A program made the position numbers and the translations under genes. Shown piece after piece: positions 11,881-23,405 of a DNA stretch of 64,000 nucleotides (the first letter of the stretch is position 1; the number at the start of each line of letters is the position of its first letter). Below the pieces are notes generated by a model. That model ran no database searches and was not told the origin of the DNA. It worked only from the letters and a program-made list of their open reading frames with translations. Source of the DNA: Phallus indusiatus (lineage: Eukaryota; Basidiomycota; Agaricomycetes; Phallales; Phallaceae); the NCBI GenBank assembly GCA_027605045.1, contig JAQFWX010000010.1:1-64000 (forward strand). The letters are read 5' to 3'.

Positions 11881-12511
11881 GAACTGCTTGAATTAGCCGG
11901 CGAGTCTAGAACTGTCGCGCTTCAACCAATTTTCCCGTCTTGACCACCATGTTATGTAATGTGCTCCGTAAAGAGGACCTGAAACCGCTCTCCAATATTC
12001 CCTTCCAGACCCTCCCGAATACACATTCAAGCATGTTATATCTCCTGAACAAGCCGAAGCAATTCTGACGGATGGCTCTTTCAATGATTTTCAGAGTCAA
12101 GTTTCTTATTGGAACCAAACACAACTCTCGTCAAACAGATAATACCTGAAACGCCTAAGAAGGTGGCTCCTAGATATCCTCCTACAGTCCCTCGCCCAGT
12201 GCCAGTATGGCTGAGAAGTCTCCCGGGCGTTTGACCTTTGACCTTTGAGTAGTAGGGGATGCGAGCGGTCTCAGTTCACATCCGTTTCAACCTTCCAATG
12301 ATCTGAAGAATGGTGAAACAACTAAGAATGCAAGACCCAAATGGCTTGGAGAATGAGTCAGGTATGTTTCATTTTGTAATTTCTTATCAAGCTTTCAAAT
12401 TCTACAGCTCTTCTAGCACTTGACTTTCGAACGCAAGCACATCTCAACGCAAGAAATGTTGCTCGTGGACCTTCTGGCATGATACCACGTCCCATCGAGT
12501 TAAGGAGATAC
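11881..12511 (+). pseudogene. Coding-like fragments, possibly a decayed small gene
   Basis: Plus-strand reading frames of coding character appear in sequence: 'ELLELAGESRTVALQPIFPS' at 11881, 'YTFKHVISPEQAEAILTDG' (about 12020-12080), 'PETPKKVAPRYPPTVPRPVP' at 12145, and a two-exon piece starting at 12311, 'MVKQLRMQDPNGLENES', spliced by a clean GT-AG intron (12362-12408) to 'ALLALDFRTQ', ending with TGA near 12511. Joining the first pieces needs frame changes without good splice sites. The last part weakly recalls the 'LR..DP' region of fungal mitochondrial ribosomal protein mL58, but this is a guess. It may be a real gene whose exons I cannot join, or a relic. Confidence 0.3.
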
Positions 12512-13349
12512 TGAATCATCTGCCGCTAATAAAACCCTCATTTCAAAAAAAAATAAAAAGCACCGATAACGCTCTAATGATCGCGTTTTATTCATGTGCT
12601 TCTAAGGCCTGGACACATGTATACTATTATCTTCGGGTATGACTGGAGAAACAGGGACAAGGAGTGTGGCCGTCGTTGGCCTTGGATCAGACTTCATGAA
12701 CGACAGCACATGGGTGTCAACAAAAGGTCGCTACGTTAAATTAAAACCAGCACATTAATGGAGGAATTTAAGTTATTGGAGATTCTATCCCATGGTGGTG
12801 CAAGCGGGCACGGGGTTCCTTTTACATAAATGTTCACTTGAAGCCGCAAAATTAGCAGGTGCAGTAATTGTTATTGAATCATCTACTTGGAATATATATG
12901 TATATCTGGACGCAGAAAATACCGATACAGGGCGCGGGCTTCATCCAGCGGCTCGGGTTTACTGCTTTCAATTACGAAGACTCCTTTCCGATGAATTCGT
13001 CTCAGAACTCGGTGTCTGTCATTTCCTTGGACTCTTTCTCCATCTGGCGTCTTTTCAATTCGCTGATTATTTTCCTTGTCTTGCCATTTATTGCCACGTA
13101 GTCTGAGACGACCTATTTTACTCCTTTTCCCGGATACCCCCGAAAAACTTTCGATTTTTTTCAACTTTAAACGTCATTGAAATTGACCGTCTCACTCCAT
13201 ATTGTTATTGTCTCCTGTAAACACACCTTTATGATTACCCTGAAATCCTGGTGCATCCAACGTGTCTTTCTGAGTGGCAGTGACTGGATGTCACCCTTTG
13301 TGACTGAGTAACCGATTCCATTAAGTGTAAACTTTGTACGCCGCTGTCG
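12512..13349. other. Intergenic with weak minus-strand coding signal; upstream of BUR1
   Basis: No gene could be supported. On the minus strand, 12603-12733 reads as an exon-like 'RPFVDTHVLSFMKSDPRP' preceded by a TAG acceptor, and about 12780-12885 reads 'DDSITITAPANFAASSEH', but no start or joining introns fit. The last part is the 5' region of the kinase gene. Confidence 0.35.
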
Positions 13350-16300
13350 ATGGTGGGAGCAGCAGTCAACCGCAAAAGAAGTGACCCGCCGACGCCCGAC
13401 AACCGACCTTCAAAGCGACAGTTCATTGCTGAATCTTCTCGCCCACCCTCGTCACCAGAAGAAGGCGAACTCGAGGACGGAGAGGAGGAACAACGTGAAC
13501 AGCAGCAGGGACAGCAGCAACTCAACCCTCGCAAATTCCAATCAAAAGTTCCTTTTCCTTTCAAAACTGTTGCTGTGTCTGCATCGATACCCGACAATCA
13601 ACATAACAATGCTCGTTCAACAGTGTCTCGCTCGCCTTCCTCTCCACCCCCGCCGCAAACAATGAAACACCGTCTTCCTGCCAAACCACCCGCGTCCAAT
13701 GCCTCCCCTCGTCGACCCATCGACAGATATGTTCCTCCTTATCGAGATGAGAGAGAATGGGAGAGAGGACATCATTCACGCCATGATTATTTCCCTCCTC
13801 GCAGAGAATACGACTCGTGGCGGCCAGAATACGAGAATGGTCCTCCCAGACCAAATTACGCTTATCGACCCTCGTCTCGCTCTCGCTCCCGTTCTCGTTC
13901 ACGCTCCAGGTCAAGATCAAGATCTCGTGAACGGATGCCCTCCCGTCCTCTCTCACTACTACGATCACCCCGACCTCATTCTCCACTCCCTTCAAGACCA
14001 CCACCGCCTCCCGAATTGCCACCGCCACCCATACCACCGTCGACAACACAACTTCCCGCAAAGAGTGGTCCCGCTAACTTTCCAATGTCGGAGTCACGTA
14101 CACGACCCTCCACGCCTCTCCCACCTCCCCCGCCATCCATTCCCAAACCTCTTGAGCAGCCGTCCCAAATTCAACCAACAGACCCAACACCAACGCCTGT
14201 GTCTTCCTTTCCCCCTCCCCCTCCTCCACCTCTTCGCTCCAAAAAACCTCGTCGACCTCCTGTCCAACGCACAAACTCGGCAGATCTCAAAGCTTACGCT
14301 CGCACGTTCACGGGCTGTGGGAGAATAGACGACTATGACATTGCCACAAAAGTTGGAGAAGGTACCTTTGGTGAAGTTCACAAAGCAGTGCATCGTCCTA
14401 CCACTACTCAAGTTGCACTAAAACGGATTTTAATGCACAACGAGAAAGAGGGAATGCCTATCACTGCCATCCGTGAAATCAAGATTCTCAAAAAGTTGAA
14501 TCACTCTAATATCGTTCAGCTCAGAGAGGTTATTGTTCAACGATCCAGCAATAGTGCTACGTCATTTCATATGGTTTTCCCATATATGGATCATGATCTG
14601 GCTGGTCTGCTGGAAAATGAACGCGTCCAGCTCACTCCCAGTCAAATTAAGCTTTACATGAAGCAGTTACTAGAAGGAACAGCCTATATGCATGCTGTAA
14701 GTATGTCTATCATCTTATCAGACAACTGCTTTAAGGCATGGCATGTAGAACAACATCATCCACCGTGACATGAAGGCTGCCAACCTTCTTATTTCCAATA
14801 CCGGACTCCTTCAAATTGCTGATTTTGGTCTCGCTCGTCCATTTGATCCTCGAGCAGCTCAAATTGCCCCTAGGTAAGCTTAGGGAACAAGATATTGAGT
14901 TCTTTTGACCTCAGATATCTTCTTTTTTTTTTTTAGAAATGGCGACGCGTCCTCTCTTGCTCCTCGGTATACCAATTGTGTTGTAACACGATGGTATCGA
15001 CCACCGGAGCTTTTCTTAGGTGCACGCCGTTATGGAGGTGAAATTGACATGTGGGGAATTGGGTGAGTGTCAAAGTTCATGAGGGTAATCTTTTTTAACA
15101 TCCGTCTAGATGTGTGCTTGGCGAAATTTTTATTCGTCGTCCCATTCTCATGGGGTCATCAGATGCAAACCAGCTGGATCTTATATGGCAGTTATGCGGT
15201 TCTCCTTCCGTTCGTAGCAGCATCAAACAATGAACAAACGAAAAGAAAAAAAACTGACTCTCATTTCAGGGCGAGACATGGCCTGATTATGACACACTCC
15301 CAGGCCTTGACGGCATTAAACGCTGGAATCGATATGACAGACAAGTTAAGACCAAGTTCCATGCGTGAGTTTTCTTTTTCAAACCCGCCAATTCCAGTTT
15401 TCCTTCCAACGAAGGTTCAACATCCTTTTAACAGCATTGGTCCTGAGACGGTTGACCTTCTCGATAAACTCCTCACGCTCGATCCTTCCCGCCGTATCAC
15501 GGCAGTTCAGGCATTAGACCATGACTGGTTTTGGTCCGATCCCATGCCCGCCGACCCAAAGACGTCAGTGTTTATATTCTTTATTCTCCCTTTGCTCTCA
15601 AGTGCTAATTTAATTACGTATAGTCTCCCAAAATACGAATCGTCGCACGAGATAGATAAACGCTCAAAGAGACATATCGTAGGACCAATTCCTGGTCCTC
15701 CAATGGCACAAGGACCAGGTGTAAGTACTCTCGGTCCCACAGGAGCGCATCCGCTACCCCACAATCTCCCTCCACCGATGTATAATCCACATGCTCAAAA
15801 TCACACTGCCAACGCTGCCATCCCTCCGCCGCCACCCCCCATCAGACAAGGACATAATCTCCCGCCTCCACTTGCATCGTTTAGCGGCCCGGGGCCTCCC
15901 CCTGTTGCCGCATCAGGTAGTGGCCCTGTTCCACAACCACCATCTTATTCAACAGGACCCGGACCCATGCACTATCCCGCTCCACAGCACTACCCACATC
16001 CACACCCTCCCCCACCGCACGGCTTTGTTCACCCTCCACCGAACTGGCGTCCTCCTCCCAATTGGTTTGGTCCTCCTCCTCCTATGCATCCCAATCAGCC
16101 CTATATGCTAGGTATGCCTCCCGGAAGTTTACCGGGACACGGTGGTATGAACATGGGTTATCCTAATATGTATGACCAACATCAGCACCACGGGCAGCGT
16201 AAACATCAGCATCATCAGCATCAACATCAACATCAGCACCATCATCATCAGCACCAGCATAATCACCAGCATAATCGTAATAACAGCCATAATAATAATA

Positions 16301-16551
16301 ACAATCCTAAACCGTCAATATGGCCTCCGCCGGGTACACACGGTCTTCCTCCTAAGCCTAAAGTTAATCTACCGTCGGATTCGGGGAGAGGGAATGACAA
16401 TGATGATGGTAGTAGGGACAGAAGACAAAGGGATGGCAGGGAAGGTCAGGATCCAGAGTATCGAAAAAGCGACAACTCTTCCGGTGGTGGTGGCGGTGGT
16501 GGCGGTGGACCTCCCAGGAGTGATTCAGCATCTGCTTTACCTTACGATTAG
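13350..16551 (+). CDS. BUR1: BUR1/CDK9-type cyclin-dependent kinase
   Basis: Seven exons (13350-14696, 14749-14873, 14937-15062, 15110-15209, 15270-15364, 15435-15563, 15624-16551) join in frame to 949 codons. The first 320 residues are disordered: an acidic patch, an Arg-Ser repeat and poly-proline tracts. The kinase has the glycine loop '[13 protein letters not shown]', Lys in 'VALKRI', the helix '[16 protein letters not shown]' (the PITALRE-like sequence that marks CDK9/Bur1), '[12 protein letters not shown]', 'DFGLARPF' and '[14 protein letters not shown]'. The long tail is Pro-rich, then a His/Gln run (16180-16290), Asn-rich and Gly-rich. Bur1 phosphorylates the RNA polymerase II CTD and Spt5 during elongation; Spt4, the Spt5 partner, is encoded at 28960. 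Confidence 0.92.
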
Positions 16552-17271
16552 ACTTATCCCGGGTCCCCATACCATCACCATGTATGCCGCATATTTATAA
16601 TACTCTCTCTCTCATACATTTGAAGTCGACTTCAGTATTCTAAATTCCCGTCACATGATTGCATGGCGAGTCATACAACCGTATTGTCCTTTCTCTTATA
16701 TTGATTGTACTACATTGGTCTTTTCCTTTTTTTCTTTCTTTTTTTGTGGCGTTATTCAAGTGGACCAAACATTGGAAGGCTGGATTCAACTCTTCACTCC
16801 CTCTTTGCCAGTCTCAATATATCTTCTCCCTTAAAAAATCATCAATTTTTTTTATTCATGTCTGTACTTTCTACCACAGTCTGATGCGTAATTACAAAAT
16901 AAACAGGCTAAAATAATGATAATATCCGGAAATAAGTCCCAAAAATCTTAGTTCATATAACCTTGTAGACAAAAGATTGTTTCATCATTCTTACTGCTAG
17001 TATTATTATACACATTGTACAAAATGCAATATGCCAATGAGAACTAATACTTAATGGTAACCAAAGAGTCAATAAATTATGCAAGGGAATAGTACATTTT
17101 AACAGGAAATTAATGTCGTTGTTATGAATAAATGAGCCCAGACTGTGCGGTATCCAAAACCAAAAAATGATATGTGCAAAAAAAAGGAAAAAAAACCAAT
17201 ATACATACATAAATCCCAGAAAGCAGAACATAAAACAGGGCGGAGCGGGAAAAACAAAAACCAAAAAACAT
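16552..17271. other. Convergent 3' intergenic region
   Basis: AT-rich spacer between the convergent stop codons of BUR1 and MED13. It should hold both 3' UTRs and poly(A) sites. No gene or repeat beyond T/A runs was seen. Confidence 0.6.
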
Positions 17272-20200
17272 TCATTCAGTCTCCTTCCGGAACGGGTCAA
17301 CATCCACAGTGAATAGAGACAGCATGACGTCCAAAGCAGCCAAATGAAAAGGTAACGAGATCGAATTGCCGTTATCCATCCCAGAAATACGCCATCTCTC
17401 TCTAGTTAAAACAGAAAGATCGTGCCAGCTTTGTGTGATATCCGATAAAACATCTTTCAGGCTTTTGCAAAGTGTCGATTTCGATGTCTTGCATGCGTAA
17501 AGCATGTGAACGTATAGTGCTCCTACAAACGTCGCATCACCAGACGCCTCTCCAATGTCAGATGCTTCATTGCACGTGTTCGAGACTGTGAAAAGTGCAG
17601 ATGAGCCTAAAGGTATGATGGGCGTAGTGTAGCTTTCCATTGACGGTGCAATAATATCCGTGTCATTATCAATTGCTTCTGAATCAGTTTCCGCCGGACT
17701 TGGCCCGAGAATAGAGGGCTGATCTGCAGGATAGAGACGGGAAGATGAAACAATAGGGGCTCTCCCAGAAAACAAGACGCTATACGTCAATAGTGAGGCA
17801 TCCATAAAAACGCTTCCAGGAGGGGCATTTGATGACGGGGACGGCAGTTTTGGTTTCTGAGTATCGTCCGACGGAATGTTAGTAGGAACCGCAGGTAAAG
17901 GCACGTCACTCTGAGCGCACACCAAGCTAACATGAAAGGGGAGACCGGGCGAATCCAAAACAGCTGTCTCCAAATGCGTAATCCAAGCTAGTAAAACAGT
18001 CATTTTTCAGATATGTACAATCAAAACAGTACCGCAGCTTTGCTTACCTTCCACTTCACTCTCCGTTATTTCGTCAAACCTCGATAAAACAATTCTCCAC
18101 TCTGTATCACCTCGTTTCGTGAATTGCGAAGCAAACAGCCAGATATTTTCCACAACCCAAGCCATGTTCACATCGATATCTCCACCAATGGTTTGATCAT
18201 CCTCGGAGTGATATGGTACATTCCAGACCGCAAGATCGTGTGCTTCCCCACGTTCATCAATACATGCAGCAACTAGCCATTTTTTACACTTGGATAATCT
18301 ATATCCAACATGTAAGAATGTATGCTGATCTAAGACATTGAGGGGCGGCCGCTCTTCCCATTGAAAGCACGCCTCAGGTGGACTGGTACGGGCTAAGACA
18401 AAAGCGGGAGTGTGAAAGGGAGCATCAGCGTTAATTGGGTTGAGAGGGCTTCTCAGAGGGAGGGGTCTTCTGCAGACTCGCAACAGTCTGTCATAAACAG
18501 ATTGTACGAATTGTTCTAGTCCTAGGTATCGTGTAGAAGGGTAAGTGTAGGGGTCCGCGATGTGATTGTCGGGTACAAAATGGAAAAGAATACGATCGTT
18601 GTCGAAATCTCGTTGCCCGGCAGATTTAGGTGCGTATTTGCGACTTCGGATGATAGATCTCAGAATGGGGGATTCCAGGGAAGAAAAAAGAGATGGTGGT
18701 GCGATAATGTAGATAACAATATGGGGAACATGAGGGATCAAGGACAAAGCAGTAAGAAGTTGCACTGAAAACATCTCAAAACGAGCGTAATAGATAAGTT
18801 TGAAAGAAAACTCACTCAGAACTTTACGGATAGATTCAAACTGTAAAGGCACAAGACCTCTGTTGAATGGTCCTGCGTCTCCGGGTACGTGAATTCCAAA
18901 ATTACGGGCCTGGCCATAGATTAAGTGAATGCAAATAATCCAAGAAAATTTGCTCACAGCATATGTTCGTGCAACACGTTCTAACCAAGATGTAACAACT
19001 GCAGCTTTTTCTCCGCCGTCTTGGAAAAGACAAAATGCAACAACATTTTTCGTTCCTGCTCTAGGCCCCAAACCTTCTTTTTCCCAGAAACGGAGAGCAG
19101 ATGGTAGAACATGATGGACTAGACCAGCTCGTCCCAGTGAGAGTTTAGGTTGGTTGAGGGGCTTGAATCTACAAGTGGAAGATAGTGAAGAAGGGGGGAC
19201 GTCTACAAAAACATAAATAAGAGAAAGAAATCAAGATAAATAATAAAGGTATACCTGAAGCTGTACCCACAAGTTCGGATACAGGGAGAGAAGTTTCAAT
19301 TCCGGGGACTCGCTTGAGTAGACTGAGTAATTCAAGAATATTCTCCTGAGGAATGATGAAACGCGGGGGTAGAGAGAATGGTGTTCCTAAACCGCTGGCG
19401 TGTGCCCAGAAACTATTTTCTACATGTTCCTTTGACATCGCCTGCGCCAATAACTCCAGCGTTTTATTACGTTCTGACGCGCTACCTAACGCAGCAGCCG
19501 GGGAGACGGGTGTTGGAACGGATATGGCAAGAGAGGGTGTGTCAGAAGAAACGAGTTCTTTGAACGAGGGTCGCATGACGATAGCATGAGGAAGTAGTAG
19601 ACTATGCTCGAGCTGGTAATATAGAAGAGGTGGCGACAGTGGGTGTCCAACAGGAGTTGGAGTAGATGGCCGCGAAAAAGATTCTCGACTGGGAACTTCT
19701 GCATAACCCCCATCTAATTCTACATTGTCCATTTCTTCTTCTTCTTCGTCCTGTGACGAAGAAGAGTCCAGCGCTTTAATGTCGTCGTCGATAAACATGC
19801 TTTCCCATTCCTCTTCCTCCCTCAGACCTCCTTTCAGACTTTTGATACTAGGTGAATCGTCACAGAGTTTTCGCTTGACGCCCCGTAAACGGTTTACAAC
19901 TCCAACTCGCGGATCGGTGAGAGCCTCGTATCTGGACCTCCAACTATCCCAGTTCTGGCCGATAAGGACGTCGTCCAGAGGTACTGTTTTCGGTTGTAGT
20001 TTGCTCAGGAGAAATTTACCGCGAGAACCAGTATATTTACCATCCGCTATATGATGTCGATCACTGAAATTGACTGGCTCAAATAACTGATCCTTAGGAG
20101 ACGTCAGATATGAGAGAATTTCGAGCGAGGGTGTTCTAGGGTTATCAGGCGTTGGAGGACTTCTGGCGGTTGGAGTAGACGGGTATAATTCCGGAGGTAT

Positions 20201-22574
20201 CATAGATACGGTATCCTCGAAGCCCGTAGAAGCTAAACGCTGTGGAGATGGATCAGCAGGAGAAATAACGGTTCCAGAGGTAAAGGCATCGCCCAACCAA
20301 CTGGGAATATCCTTGTCCATATCAGATGCTGAGCTAGGTAGATGTTCCGGAACTATTGTCTTGTCAAAAAAATCAAAATCATCATCAGTGATCAAGGCAT
20401 CGCCGAAACTTCCAAAACCTCCATCAGCCAAATCGGGATCGACGTTTACGTTCATCATATCCATTGAACGGCTTAGGTCGATACCGATGTTCATGTCGTT
20501 CAAATCTATGTCCATCCCTAAGTCCATGTCATTTGACATTCCCATAGTATTTGTCTGCATGTTATGCGACGTTGCCAGCGTATTTTGAATGTGATGGGTT
20601 GACATAGCAGACGGAGGAGCCATGGCAAAGGATCCTGAGGTTGAGTCACCACCACCAGCAGATACATGCGAAATGCTACAGTCTGGAGGAGAGGGGTAAA
20701 AAGAATACGATATGGTATCCTGAGCGGTTCTCGCAAAAAATTGACCTGACGTGGAACGCCAGCTCGAGGTTGAAACAGTGGTATCTTGCAAGGGTTTTTG
20801 CGGTATAGTAGCTGCCGATGGGGTTGGAGTAGATGGAGCAGAAGTAGGCAATGGATGAGAAGGGACGGAACCAGGACCAGAACTCGCTGAAGGCGTTCTG
20901 TCTTTAGCTTCCTTTTCTCGTCGCAGACGTTCAAGGTTTGCTTTTTCCCGTTCCTTTTCCCGTTCTTTGGCCACGCTTTCGACATAGCCAGCCGTACTTT
21001 TAGCTGCTTCATGAATATGCAAACCTGGAGTCCGCCGTCTGGTATGTAACTCCAATGTTCGCATGACACGTTGAGTGCTTTTCAACTGTTTGGAGGAGTT
21101 GCGGAATATAGTACAGTTGGGGATATGCGAGGAGCTTGCAATCATGGAACAGGATTCCGAAGTTGTATTTGCCGAAGGACGAGGGGGCGTGAGAAGGACC
21201 TCGATGCTAGGAATTTCGGGCAGGGTTGTTAATCGAATACGGTTCGGGTCAGTATCAATGAAGGTTAACCGAGCAGGCCATAACGCGGGCAATCCCTTGG
21301 GTTCACCTCGAGGATTGTTCAATGAAATATAAGCCAAGATGAAGGGTTCGTCGCTGAACCTCGAATCAGGGATACTAGACTTGTGATGCTGAGAGGTAGG
21401 GCGCTTGTAAACAGTATGGGAATCATGTAACGCGCCCAGTCCTTTTAATGTGTGCCAAAATTCGTTACGGAGTGATGAAGGAATAGTAGATGGGTCATGA
21501 ATGGATATATATGAGGCTGGCGTAGGATATGGAGCAAGAACCAACGGTGTCCCAGGAGAAAGCGATGCGTGTGGTGTCACTCTTGGACTAAACGCATATG
21601 GAGTAGGAAGTAATTTGGTTACAGAGGGCATGGGTCGGATATATATGGCGGTTAATGTGAGATAAATGTCAAAGGCGGTATGTATAAGGTATCTGATCGT
21701 ATGAATATTATTGTGAGCCAAGCCAAAAAAATAACGAAAATTTATTATCGGGAAGCTTACTTTGCTTGTGATCGTCGTTCCCAACCATAACCCCAAGTAG
21801 AACTAGGACACTCTCCTATCGTTAAAAAGCCTTGTCCGAAACGAACAGCTTGCACAGGAGGTTTCTCATCAGACTTTGTATCATCCGTATTTGAACTGAG
21901 AGTGCAGATGTTATTTATGAGCCTCTCACGAATGGCGCAAATGAGCATTGAATATGTATCTCGTAAGGATGGTCTTGGTAACAACATCGAAGATGTCGGG
22001 AATGAGGGATTTTGGTCTCGTGCAGATGTTGCATTAGCGCAGGCTGGGCAGGATCGTGAGAGCGTGGCACATGCCGGCGAGCAGGAAAATATGTCGTTGG
22101 GTAAGAAATCGCCCACGTCAACCCCTACGGAAATAAAAATGTTAGGAAGAAAAGCTCGATTGCAGCGAACGTTGTGAAGCACTTACGCTGAAGCCCCTCG
22201 AAGGACAGTGCGTCCAGATCCTCCCATAGATGCATTGTTGCCTTCTCCTTTCCTTTGGAAGACGACGATTGCATGATTCCAGAAGATAAATCTTGAGATC
22301 GTATGCAAAAGACCCATAAAGTTACGAAACGGTTCGAGATATTCACGAAAGGCAGCAAGGACTCAACGAGACTGATGCTATTCTCAGCCGCATCCTTGAT
22401 GAGACTCTGTCGGGCAATTTCTACAACCTTGTATGGATCGTCAAAGGTATTATCTGGTGTAAATTTTGCGTAAAAAATGACGGGATTCGACGGGAGGTTG
22501 CATCTAGAATGAAGGGTCTGTGATCCTTCAGTCAAGTTGCGGAGAGCTCTAAACGGAGACTTTGGTATTGTCAT
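17272..22574 (-). CDS. MED13: Mediator complex subunit 13 (Srb9/Ssn2 homologue)
   Basis: The start at 22574 (MTIPKSPFRALRNLTEG) leads several exons on the minus strand. The N-terminal Med13 domain is spread over 21600-22574; one junction across 21695-21779 reads 'QAKYLIHTAFDIYLTLTAIYI'. A long disordered centre contains a coiled Glu/Arg run and Asp/Met-rich acidic repeats. The C-terminal part (17272-19071) has the MID/PIWI-like segments of Med13: 'GTKNVVAFCLFQDGG', 'YGQARNFGIHVPGDAG', 'KCKKWLVAACIDERGEAHDL' and 'NIWLFASQFTKRGDTEWRIVLSR'. MED13 links the CDK8 kinase module to core Mediator. The stop is at 17272-17274. The total of about 1,500 residues agrees with fungal homologues. Confidence 0.9.
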
Positions 22575-23405
22575 GTACGATGTGGTAGAGAAAAAGAAAA
22601 ATCAAGAAAAAAAAACTGTGAATGGCCTATTGAGCCAGATTGGCAAAGAGAAGGCTGAGTCGCCGTGCGTATTCGACGATGCACTTGACTTTGATCGCCC
22701 AGGGCAGGAAATAACCGCGGATTGGAGCGGAATCGGACAAACACTCATTCGACTTACGGCACCTCCGCTGGCTGCCAGCTCTTCATCAAGGAGACAAAAC
22801 TCATTTTTTTTAAATGAGGAATGCATGAAATTACTAAAATTTATTATAAGTTAATAACACTAGGTGAGGCTTGACATAAACTCAGATTGTTGATATTCGG
22901 AAAATATATCGCAGCCACGACTCACGTTACACGTAAGGCGAAACGAAAAAGAAAACGAATGACAAGCGAATGTAGCACACGTTTAAAAAATGAACAATAC
23001 TAGACATGATAAACATATGTGTAGTATTGGAAAAGAAGGAGAAAATGAGAAAAATAAGTCCTAGCAGCAACTTATAACGATAACGAACGACGACGACGAC
23101 AAACAAACTCAGGTCAACAATAACTCCCCCTCAGCACACCTCACAAAAACAACGACACCTATTAAAGAAAAAAAAGGGTAAAGCACATAAGGCACCTGGC
23201 TCTCTTATACATGAAGAGGCATAACACACAAACACGCACGCAAACACACAAGCACACAAAACTATCTTTTGGAAGGAAGGAAACGCCCGGAGACAAGAGC
23301 GCAATCTCGGGGTGACCCGCGACAAACCAGTCAGCACCTGGCTAGCACGATGCTCCGACACTCGCAAAAAGAAGCGCAAAAGAGGGAAACGGCAAAATAG
23401 TTTTA
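22575..23405. other. Intergenic: MED13 upstream region and 3' side of the next minus-strand gene
   Basis: No supported gene. An open plus-strand frame at 22537-22854 is lysine-rich with no recognisable domain and overlaps the MED13 start, so it is treated as chance. The sequence 23085-23260 is purine-rich and simple (ACGACGACGACGAC, CACAAACACGCACGC-like). Confidence 0.5.

Noticed and set aside
12883..13164. Minus-strand 93-codon Lys/Arg-rich frame
   Set aside because: It could not be joined in phase with the exon-like pieces downstream, and no homologue is recognised.
13561..14061. Long minus-strand frame antisense to the BUR1 N-terminal exon
   Set aside because: Shadow of the RS/proline-rich coding sequence on the other strand.
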